Source of the DNA: an uncultured Clostridia bacterium
Lineage (GTDB): Bacteria; Bacillota; Clostridia; Christensenellales; CAG-314
NCBI GenBank assembly: GCA_934281515.1
Contig: CAKQXG010000064.1
Coordinates: forward strand, 1 to 10,874
Length of the DNA stretch: 10,874 bases
Direction: 5' to 3'
Both the position numbers and the translations under genes were made by a program. Of this stretch, positions 1 through 5,776 are shown one piece after another. The notes under the pieces are model-generated. The model was not told where the DNA came from, did no database searches, and saw nothing but the letters and a program-made list of their open reading frames with translations. How positions within the stretch are numbered: position 1 is the first letter of the stretch; the number at the start of each line of letters is the position of its first letter.

Positions 1-72
1 ACATTATTTAGGATAACATAGACACAGGATATTCTTCAAAAACGGGTCGGTTCGCCGTCCGCGGAGATATTT

Positions 73-1647
73 ATGCATATACTTCCTCAACCCAAAAAAA
101 TAGAAAGATTAAAGGGCAGTTTTGCCATCGACGGCAACTGCACGATATATACCGACGACTGTTTCGTCGACGAAGCTCAACGCTTTGCCGCGCTGGTGGA
201 GGGTTGTTGCGGTTTCCGTCCGCAACTTGTGCCCGACATTCAGTTTGCCCACGTCATTTTCAAGCGAGAGGACACTCACGCCGCCGAACAGTATTCCGTC
301 CAGATTTCCGACGGTGTCGCAACCGTCACTTGCGCCACGGCAACTGCGTGTTTCTACGCGGTGGAGACCTTGCGCCAATTGCTTAGTCTGGACATTCCCC
401 AGTCTGCCCCCGAGTGCGAAAACTGCTACATCGAGGATCAACCCAAGTTTGCCTATCGCGGGCTTATGCTTGACGTCTGCCGTCACTTTTTCGGTGCGGA
501 TACGGTCAAGACTATCATCGACCTTATGGCGCGGCTCAAACTCAACAAACTGCACCTGCACTTGTCCGACGATCAGGGCTTCCGCATGGAGATCAAACGC
601 TATCCGTTGCTTACCGAAGTCGGCGCAAACCGTAGCGGCTCGGAAGTCGTCAAGGGTGGCAAACGCTATGTCGACGATACTCCGCATGGCGGTTTCTACA
701 CTCAGGACGAGCTTCGCGACATCGTGGCGTACGCCGCCGCACACAAAATCGACGTAATACCGGAGATTGACCTGCCCGGTCACGCCATGGCAATGATTGC
801 CGCCTATCCCGAGTTGTCCTGCTCGGGCAAACCTGCCGAAGTCCGCACAAAGTGGGGTATCAGCAAGGACATTCTGTGCGCAGGCAACGACCATGTGTAC
901 GACTTTGTCAAGGGCGTGTTGGACGAGGTTTGCGATGTGTTCCCTTCGCAGTACATACACCTCGGCGGCGACGAGGCTCCCAAGGAGCGTTGGTGCAACT
1001 GCAAGTTGTGCAAGGCGCGTATGTCCGAGCTTAAACTAGGCAGTTTCGAGCAACTCCAGACCTACATGGTCAACGAGTTCCGCGCATATCTTGAGCAAAA
1101 GGGGCGCAAAGTCATTTGTTGGAACGACGGATTGGACGATTCCGCCAACGCCGACATCGTCAGTCAGGTGTGGGCGCCCGGTACTACGGCACAAGGCGTA
1201 CGTCGTGCCAACCGCGGACGTAAGACGATCATGTCGCCTTTCTTCCGCATGTATTTCGACTACCCCTATGCCATGACTCCCCTGCACAAAACGTTGGCTT
1301 TCAATCCGCTTGCAGGTGTCAAGAGTTCCGCTAAGGACAACATTCTCGGCGTTGAAGGCACCGTGTGGACGGAGTACATTGCCGACGCCGACAAGTTGTT
1401 TTTCAACCTGTTGCCACGGCTCGACGCGCTTGCCGAGTGCGCCTGGGGCTACCATTCACGTAAATTTTCCAAGTATCTTCGAGAAAAGTTTGCCGTCTAC
1501 GGCAGCATGGGCGTGATGTTCAACAGCGGTGCGATCAGCAAGCAGTTTATCCTGTCACGTCTGGACACCCTGCGCAAGTTCCGCAAGGTGGACGCCGACA
1601 TCGAGTTGACCCGATACAAAGGCATGCTCGGTACCAAACTCAACTAA
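73..1647 (+). CDS. Beta-N-acetylhexosaminidase, glycoside hydrolase family 20
   Basis: A 524-residue GH20 enzyme expected to release terminal GlcNAc or GalNAc from glycans by substrate-assisted catalysis. Residues 1 to about 120 resemble the GH20b N-terminal domain. The catalytic barrel starts near FAYRGLMLDVCRHFF (residue 126 on; R129 is the usual substrate-binding Arg). It continues through LHLHLSDDQGFR (from 160) and HLGGDEAP, which holds the catalytic Asp-Glu pair D300-E301. Aromatic subsite residues include W432 in VWTEY and the Trp of ECAWGY. There is no signal peptide or membrane segment, so it is probably cytoplasmic and acts on imported oligosaccharides. The ATG at 73 has GGAG 8 bases upstream, and the protein starts like family members (HILPQPKKIE). 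The 6-phosphofructokinase gene follows after 78 bases on the same strand. The family is certain from motifs; the exact substrate cannot be read. Confidence 0.95.
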   Translation: MHILPQPKKIERLKGSFAIDGNCTIYTDDCFVDEAQRFAALVEGCCGFRPQLVPDIQFAHVIFKREDTHAAEQYSVQISDGVATVTCATATACFYAVETLRQLLSLDIPQSAPECENCYIEDQPKFAYRGLMLDVCRHFFGADTVKTIIDLMARLKLNKLHLHLSDDQGFRMEIKRYPLLTEVGANRSGSEVVKGGKRYVDDTPHGGFYTQDELRDIVAYAAAHKIDVIPEIDLPGHAMAMIAAYPELSCSGKPAEVRTKWGISKDILCAGNDHVYDFVKGVLDEVCDVFPSQYIHLGGDEAPKERWCNCKLCKARMSELKLGSFEQLQTYMVNEFRAYLEQKGRKVICWNDGLDDSANADIVSQVWAPGTTAQGVRRANRGRKTIMSPFFRMYFDYPYAMTPLHKTLAFNPLAGVKSSAKDNILGVEGTVWTEYIADADKLFFNLLPRLDALAECAWGYHSRKFSKYLREKFAVYGSMGVMFNSGAISKQFILSRLDTLRKFRKVDADIELTRYKGMLGTKLN

Positions 1648-1725
1648 CCTACAACCGCACGTTCGACAACAGGCGTGCGTTGGGTGCCGATACACATCGT
1701 CGCCCGTATTACAAGGAGAAGAATT

Positions 1726-2694
1726 ATGAAAACGATAGCAGTACTTACAAGCGGCGGCGACAGCCAAGGCATGAACGCGGCAATATACGCAACAGTCAGA
1801 TATGGTTTGCAAAACGGCATGACCGTCTACGGTGTAAAAGGCGGCTACAAGGGACTTATTGCAGGCAAGCTTCGCAAGATGTGCGCCAAGGACGTTGACG
1901 GCATTGTACATCGCGCCGGCACGATACTCGGCACGTCTCGTTGCCCCGAGATGAAAACCGACGAAGGACGTCAGGCTGCAGCCGACACAATTGCCAAGTT
2001 CGGCATCGAAGGCTTGGTTGTCATTGGCGGCGACGGCAGTTTTCAGGGCGCAAAGGTGCTTACCACGCTGTACGGAGTCAAGACAATCGGTATCCCCGGC
2101 ACAATCGACAACGACCTTGCCTACACAAGCTTTACGCTTGGTTTCGATACGGCTGTAACGGTTGTTGTGGACACAATCAAGATGTTGCGCGACACCATGA
2201 GTTGTAACGAGCGTAGTTGCGTGGTGGAAGTGATGGGGCGCAGTTGCGGAGACATCGCGCTGTACGGCGGCTTGACCGCAGGCGCGGAAGTAATCATGGT
2301 GCCGGAAGCTCCCATGGGCATTGACGACGTTGTTGCCGTATTGCAACGCAACAAGGCGGCAGGCAAACTGGACAACATCATTGTTGTTGCCGAAGGCGTA
2401 GGACATGCCGATCAGGTACGCAAGGACATCGAGGCGCGTATGCCCGACATCAATCTGCGCAGCATGGTTGTAGGTCACATTCAACGCGGCGGCGACACGA
2501 CCTTCCAGGATCGCTTGCTCGGTATACGTATGGGCGCACATGCAATCAAGTGCTTGCTTGCAGACAAAACTAACCGCGTAATCGGTATCCGCAACAACGA
2601 AATCTTCGACGAAGATATAGTCGAAGCTCTTGCCAAGGTAAAGCAATTCGACACAACGACCTACGCTTTGGCAAACGAATTGACAGAGTATTAA
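1726..2694 (+). CDS. pfkA: ATP-dependent 6-phosphofructokinase
   Basis: A 322-residue phosphofructokinase, the normal length of bacterial PfkA, phosphorylating fructose 6-phosphate to the 1,6-bisphosphate in cytoplasmic glycolysis. Visible motifs in order: GGDSQGMN (10-17, nucleotide loop), GTSRCPE (69-75), GGDGS (101-105), PGTIDND (124-130, catalytic D128), MGR (170-172), EGVGHAD (223-229) and HIQRGGD (251-257). Gly at 104 and PGTIDND instead of PKTIDND are the family marks of ATP use rather than pyrophosphate use. An in-frame ATG lies at 1675, but the ATG at 1726 is preceded by AAGGAG (1713-1718) at 7 bases and gives the canonical N-terminus MKTIAVLTSGGD, so it is chosen. It probably shares a transcript with the upstream hexosaminidase gene; no promoter is evident in the 78-base gap. 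Confidence 0.97.
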   Translation: MKTIAVLTSGGDSQGMNAAIYATVRYGLQNGMTVYGVKGGYKGLIAGKLRKMCAKDVDGIVHRAGTILGTSRCPEMKTDEGRQAAADTIAKFGIEGLVVIGGDGSFQGAKVLTTLYGVKTIGIPGTIDNDLAYTSFTLGFDTAVTVVVDTIKMLRDTMSCNERSCVVEVMGRSCGDIALYGGLTAGAEVIMVPEAPMGIDDVVAVLQRNKAAGKLDNIIVVAEGVGHADQVRKDIEARMPDINLRSMVVGHIQRGGDTTFQDRLLGIRMGAHAIKCLLADKTNRVIGIRNNEIFDEDIVEALAKVKQFDTTTYALANELTEY

Positions 2695-2721
2695 GATTTT
2701 AGGGAATGTTTTGTATATTTT

Positions 2722-2774
2722 TGCGGGGGGGGGGGGAAGGGAAACTTTTTTCAAAAAGTTTTCCTTCCCCCGCA
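2722..2774. repeat. Palindrome A with a 12-G run
   Basis: The arm GGGGAAGGGAAACTTTTT (2733-2750) pairs with AAAAAGTTTTCCTTCCCC (2753-2770) with a single G-T wobble, and TGCGGGGG (2722-2729) can pair with CCCCCGCA (2767-2774). The left arm has twelve consecutive G (2725-2736) where the right arm offers only five C, so seven G bulge out. It lies 27 bases after the pfkA stop and could also end that transcript, but the T runs are inside the stem rather than after it. It is related to palindrome B at 2831-2872. Confidence 0.8.
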
Positions 2775-2796
2775 CCCCTAACCTTTCAAAAATTTG

Positions 2797-2841
2797 TATG
2801 AGATTTGTGGGGAGAAGACTTTATGAGATTTGTGGGGAGAA
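2797..2841. repeat. 20-base direct repeat, two copies
   Basis: TATGAGATTTGTGGGGAGAA occurs exactly at 2797-2816 and 2822-2841, with 5 bases between. The second copy forms the left arm of palindrome B; the first has no partner arm. This suggests local duplication or a truncated second palindrome. Confidence 0.9.
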
Positions 2842-2872
2842 ACCTTTTCGGTGAAAAGCGTTTCTCCCCACA
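2831..2872. repeat. Palindrome B, long hairpin
   Basis: TGTGGGGAGAAA (2831-2842) pairs perfectly with TTTCTCCCCACA (2861-2872). Inside, CTTTTC (2844-2849) pairs with GAAAAG (2853-2858) around the loop GGT. After the right arm comes ACCCCT and then TTCAAAA, matching the GCACCCCT and TTCAAAA that follow palindrome A. The two are therefore diverged copies of one intergenic repeat family. Confidence 0.85.
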
Positions 2873-2929
2873 CCCCTTTTTCAAAAGCTTTTTGTAGTGG
2901 TGTGCTATGCAGTGGAGTGGGAGGGGTAT

Positions 2930-2941
2930 TGTAAATTTACA
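2930..2941. promoter_or_regulatory. 12-base perfect palindrome, possible operator
   Basis: TGTAAATTTACA is a perfect inverted repeat without a spacer in the gap between pfkA and the pilin gene. It has the size of a dimeric repressor site, but no promoter lies next to it and no regulator can be named. It could be chance in an AT-rich stretch. Confidence 0.3.
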
Positions 2942-3065
2942 TCATTTGCACAAGTTAAGGCTATTTATTAAGGTATATTGTTTTGTCGAGCGTTTCCCTA
3001 AATTTTCAACCACGAACAAACTCACGTTCTTGTTCGCTTATGTCGGGACGATTTTTAACAAATCT

Positions 3066-3144
3066 TGACAACTTTTGTCAAAGTTGTAACGCGATTGACA
3101 AAATATTTGCTAAATGTACCCAAAGTGTCACTTTTTCGTTGACA
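3066..3144. promoter_or_regulatory. Cluster of five TGACA/TGTCA half-sites
   Basis: TGACA occurs at 3066, 3096 and 3140 and its complement TGTCA at 3076 and 3126. The first four starts are 10, 20 and 30 bases apart, close to whole helical turns. ACAACTTT (3068-3075) also forms an 8-bp stem with AAAGTTGT (3080-3087), and TGTCA/TGACA (3126/3140) brackets the -35 box. This looks like a binding region for a regulator of the pilin promoter; the regulator is unknown. Confidence 0.45.
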
Positions 3145-3167
3145 TCGGTGTGCATTTGGTGTACAAT
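3139..3167 (+). promoter_or_regulatory. Sigma-A-type promoter of the major pilin gene
   Basis: A consensus -35 TTGACA (3139-3144) and near-consensus -10 TACAAT (3162-3167) are separated by exactly 17 bases. Transcription would start near 3174, leaving an untranslated leader of about 100 bases before the ATG at 3274. The leader can form a stem TGTAGC (3203-3208)/GCTACA (3226-3231). A box match this good implies strong expression, as expected for a major pilin. Confidence 0.85.
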
Positions 3168-3273
3168 CTATATCAGTAGAGTATTGGCTGCGTGCGGCTG
3201 CTTGTAGCGGTTTGCGCAACAATGTGCTACAGGTAACAAACCTAGGCAAATATCTCAAACAAGGAGAATAACA

Positions 3274-3834
3274 ATGAAAAACAGAAAGGCAAAGAAAGGC
3301 TTTACGATCATCGAACTTGTCATCGTAATCGCCGTCATCGGTATCTTGGCAGCAGTCCTCATCCCCACATTCAGTGGCGTTATTGACAAAGCTAACGCTT
3401 CCGCAGCTGCTCAAAATGCAAAAGTTATCTACGAAGAAGCTTCTGTAGCCGCAGCTATGGGTGGTGTAAGCCTTGACGGTGTGAAAATTGCCGATGAAAA
3501 CGATAAGTATGTGTATACCGTTGATGGTGGTTCTCTTACAGGTCCCGTTGAAGGCGCACCTGCAGGTATGACCGCTACTTCTGTTAAGAGCAAGATGAAG
3601 ATTTACATGAGTGGTGTTTCTGTTAAAATTGAAAACAACGTGATTACCTTTACTTACTCTTCTTCTGCTAATACCGATGTAATAACGGTTCGTAATATGG
3701 ATGGTGAGAGTTGCCTTGCGGATGGTAATAAAACTATTGCAAGTGGAAAAACCAGTGAAAATGGCTGGTACAGTTTTACCATTAAAAATCAGAGCGGCAG
3801 CCTTATTTACTCTGGTGTTTTCTATCTTGCTTAA
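3274..3834 (+). CDS. Type IV prepilin, probable major pilin
   Basis: A 186-residue class III (type IV) prepilin. The short basic leader MKNRKAKKG is followed by FTIIELVIVIAVIGILAAVL, with cleavage after Gly9 and the conserved Glu at mature position 5. The hydrophobic helix anchors the precursor and later forms the filament core. The rest (about residues 35-186) is a variable globular domain with a single Cys and no recognised fold. It would be trimmed and N-methylated by the prepilin peptidase encoded at 7106 and polymerised by the PilB/PilC machinery downstream. AAGGAG lies 8 bases before the ATG. It has its own strong promoter and is followed by a terminator, so it is a one-gene unit, which fits a structural subunit needed in excess. 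Its codons end in T or A more often than those of its neighbours. A GspG- or ComGC-like pseudopilin is the alternative; length and position favour a pilin. Confidence 0.9.
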   Translation: MKNRKAKKGFTIIELVIVIAVIGILAAVLIPTFSGVIDKANASAAAQNAKVIYEEASVAAAMGGVSLDGVKIADENDKYVYTVDGGSLTGPVEGAPAGMTATSVKSKMKIYMSGVSVKIENNVITFTYSSSANTDVITVRNMDGESCLADGNKTIASGKTSENGWYSFTIKNQSGSLIYSGVFYLA

Positions 3835-3907
3835 TTCTGTTTTTTGTCATTAAATTCGTCATACGTATAGAAAATTTCGTTACCGAGACGTACAAAAACA
3901 ACATCGA

Positions 3908-3938
3908 CACACTCGACATCAGTCGGGTGTGTTTTTGT
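3908..3938 (+). terminator. Intrinsic terminator after the pilin gene
   Basis: CACACTCGAC (3908-3917) pairs over ten positions (one G-T) with GTCGGGTGTG (3922-3931) around the loop ATCA, followed by TTTTTGT. The A-rich ACAAAAAC at 3892-3899 upstream mirrors the T run, so the hairpin may work in both directions. It begins 73 bases after the pilin stop codon. Confidence 0.9.
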
Positions 3939-4077
3939 ATGCCGCCCCAACCGCGTGATGTCGTAGTAGAGAGACGGTAGTAAGCGATGTTTGACTATTT
4001 CCGTTTTTGTAAAAGGTGGTTTCTCACAAAAAACTCATATTTTTTATAATATATATCCACAAATTATTTTATATCTA

Positions 4078-4106
4078 TTGATTTTTACGCGCTAGTATGC
4101 TAAAAT
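4078..4106 (+). promoter_or_regulatory. Promoter of the pilus assembly operon
   Basis: TTGATT (4078-4083), a 17-base spacer and TAAAAT (4101-4106) with an extended -10 TG at 4098-4099. AT-rich DNA precedes it. Transcription would start near 4113, only about 34 bases before the TTG start at 4147. Confidence 0.75.
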
Positions 4107-4146
4107 AGATGTAATACTTAAATAATTACATTGGAGGATTGTTTTT

Positions 4147-4785
4147 TTGCGTACCGCTCGTCGTGGTTTCACTTTGTTGGAGCTTACAATTGTCATTGCC
4201 GTCACTGCTGTCATGACCGCAGGTATTGTCACCCTTTGCGCCGCCGTAAAGGGACTTTCCGAGCGTACACAGGCAACTCAGATGTCACTTACGGACGTGT
4301 CGACCGTTCGCCGCGAGGCGAGTCGTTGGCTGTCCTTTTTTGATACGCCGGAGTGGGAAATAACCGTCGGTAACAACGATGCCTCCGACAACACGCCCGA
4401 CGGCACGGAGCCTTCCGACACTGTTTCAACTCGTCTTGTGGCTACCAAGGCGGGCGATTCGAAAACGTTCTACAAACTTCGCATGACATATGCCGACGGC
4501 AAGTGTACCTTTGTTGCCGAGTATCCCGATTCGGATGACGGCACCTCGCAAAACTTTACCGCCGAAATGTCAGGCACTACGTTGTTGCACTTTGACGAAG
4601 TTGATACAGGCGGCATAGAAGTGCCGATGAACAATGCGGATGACAAAGAAAGCGTAATCGTAGAAATGCCCGACGGCGCAATGCTTGTTAAATGCACGGT
4701 GGGGTACTTCGAGAGCGACGCAAAAGGCAATCTTTTGCGGAGATCCGCCGAGTTTTTGCTTGTTGCAAGGGGGCGCGCACAATGA
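4147..4785 (+). CDS. Minor type IV prepilin / pseudopilin
   Basis: A 212-residue prepilin-like protein: leader MRTARRG, then FTLLELTIVIAVTAVMTAG, with cleavage after Gly7 and Glu at mature position 5. The C-terminal part is acidic and has no recognised domain. The start is a TTG codon: GGAGG (4133-4137) lies 9 bases upstream, no ATG lies near, and this start gives a normal prepilin leader. It is first in the assembly operon and overlaps the next gene (ATGA). By position it resembles the PilW/GspJ or GspH group of minor pilins that prime assembly at the tip, but the sequence alone does not assign one. Confidence 0.88.
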   Translation: MRTARRGFTLLELTIVIAVTAVMTAGIVTLCAAVKGLSERTQATQMSLTDVSTVRREASRWLSFFDTPEWEITVGNNDASDNTPDGTEPSDTVSTRLVATKAGDSKTFYKLRMTYADGKCTFVAEYPDSDDGTSQNFTAEMSGTTLLHFDEVDTGGIEVPMNNADDKESVIVEMPDGAMLVKCTVGYFESDAKGNLLRRSAEFLLVARGRAQ

Positions 4786-5273
4786 AGAAACTGAAACGTG
4801 GCGTAACTTTGTTGGAAACGGTAATGGCTATGTTGCTGTTGACGATCATCACGGGCACGGCGTTTGTCGTGTGCAGTCGCGCGGCAAACAGCGTCAGTCA
4901 AAGCGCGTTGGAATTTCGTGCGGTTAATGCCTGCGAGGACGTTGCCGAGTGCTTCAAGCTTGCCGACAGTTACAGTGCCTTCAAGGCGTTGTTGATTGCA
5001 GGCGGTTACGAGTTTACATACGCAACCGACAGCAGTAGCCGCGAACAAACGCAAACCAACCCCAACAAATTGTTTTTCAACAAGTCGGCTGTCAACGGTT
5101 ACTTTATGTATGCCGAGTTGAGTGGAGCGGACGGTGACACAAGTGTTGACTTGAGTGGCTCGGACGGCTTGGACAATTGGGCAACGGCGACCGTTACCAT
5201 ATACGCAACCAAGATAGGCAGTGCCAAACGGGTGTACACTACAACCTACACCAAAGGGGGCGGACATGCGTAA
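4782..5273 (+). CDS. Minor type IV prepilin / pseudopilin
   Basis: A 163-residue prepilin-like protein: leader MKKLKRG, cleavage before VTLLETVMAMLLLTIITGTA, Glu at mature position 5. The Val at +1 and the LLE(T/A)VxAM pattern resemble the PilV/GspI group of minor pilins. The ATG at 4782 overlaps the stop of the preceding gene (ATGA), so translation is probably coupled; AAGGGGG lies just upstream at 4767-4773. An upstream in-frame start near 4692 would bury the leader and is rejected. The globular part (about 35-163) has two Cys early and no recognised domain. Confidence 0.87.
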   Translation: MKKLKRGVTLLETVMAMLLLTIITGTAFVVCSRAANSVSQSALEFRAVNACEDVAECFKLADSYSAFKALLIAGGYEFTYATDSSSREQTQTNPNKLFFNKSAVNGYFMYAELSGADGDTSVDLSGSDGLDNWATATVTIYATKIGSAKRVYTTTYTKGGGHA

Positions 5274-5757
5274 ACAACAATCGCGTTTTTGCCGCAACGG
5301 ACGGCGCGGCATGGCAATGGCTTCGGTGCTGTTTGCCATGGCGATATTTATGTTGCTTGGCACGCTTATCACGACCAACGCACTGCGCACACGCAACACT
5401 GTTACCATTGCCGAAAGCAACTTCAAGGTGCGCAATCGTCTGGAACAAATCGGCGAGTTTTTTGTGGCGGAAGTAAAGGCGGCGGCAACAGATGAGAGTT
5501 ACAACGAATTGACTGACGACGAAACTGTCGAAAAAATGGCTGAGTCGTTGACAAGCAACTTTACCGCATACGCCTACCAATACGATGTGCAAAAAACGGA
5601 CGCGGAAAGCGGTGAGACGACCTACCGCCTGACGATATACACAACGACAGGCGACGGCGACACTGCCCAACGCACCGACCACATGTATGTTGCGGTACGT
5701 AAAACGACAGCCGACGGCACTACATCATATTCTCTTGTCGAATGGAAGTTTGTGTAA
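5266..5757 (+). CDS. PilX/GspK-like minor pilin lacking the +5 glutamate
   Basis: A 163-residue protein with a basic leader (MRKQQSRFCRNGRRG) followed by MAMASVLFAMAIFMLLGTLI, a single N-terminal hydrophobic helix. This looks like a prepilin cut after Gly15, but mature position 5 is Ser, not Glu. Lack of Glu5 is characteristic of GspK and of PilX of the Pseudomonas type, which sit at the pilus tip. The pattern RG-MA-hydrophobic and the downstream LxTxxLxxRN segment fit that group. It overlaps the preceding gene by 8 bases, with AAAGGGGG at 5253-5260 as ribosome site. The C-terminal part has no recognised domain and is shorter than most GspK proteins, so PilX-like is the better label. Confidence 0.78.
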   Translation: MRKQQSRFCRNGRRGMAMASVLFAMAIFMLLGTLITTNALRTRNTVTIAESNFKVRNRLEQIGEFFVAEVKAAATDESYNELTDDETVEKMAESLTSNFTAYAYQYDVQKTDAESGETTYRLTIYTTTGDGDTAQRTDHMYVAVRKTTADGTTSYSLVEWKFV

Positions 5758-5776
5758 GAGTAATTACGGAGTAAAT

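Larger units (their letters stand above)
2695..3273. other. 579-base intergenic region without a gene
   Basis: There is no credible coding sequence here; the short reading frames lack ribosome sites and recognisable products. The first part (2722-2872) holds two G/C-rich palindromes and a direct repeat. The middle has a 12-base palindrome (2930-2941) and a 7-bp hairpin (CGAACAA 3013-3019 with TTGTTCG 3030-3036). The last part carries the regulatory region of the pilin gene: clustered TGACA/TGTCA half-sites, a promoter and an approximately 100-base leader. The region separates the metabolic pair from the pilus genes. Confidence 0.85.
3835..4146. other. 312-base gap between pilin gene and minor pilin operon
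   Basis: No gene is seen. The gap holds the terminator of the pilin gene (3908-3938), a stretch of low-complexity AT-rich DNA (about 4020-4090) that could act as an UP element, and the promoter and ribosome site of the downstream operon. Confidence 0.8.

Noticed and set aside
1656..1679. Hairpin CGCACG/CGTGCG as terminator of the hexosaminidase gene
   Set aside because: The stem is 6 bp with a 12-base loop and no T run follows, so it is weak evidence for termination.
1555..2775. A 406-codon open frame on the minus strand
   Set aside because: It is antisense to the whole pfkA gene, its start lies in palindrome A, and its product is of no recognisable kind.
2983..3207. A 74-codon frame across the pilin promoter
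   Set aside because: It has no ribosome site, overlaps the promoter and its product is of low complexity; the region reads as regulatory DNA.
3174..3273. Riboswitch in the pilin leader
   Set aside because: Only a 6-bp stem (3203-3208/3226-3231) is visible, with no known aptamer motif and no terminator hairpin before the start codon.
4470..5435. A 321-codon open frame on the minus strand
   Set aside because: It is a shadow of the three minor pilin genes, whose prepilin leaders are unmistakable on the + strand.
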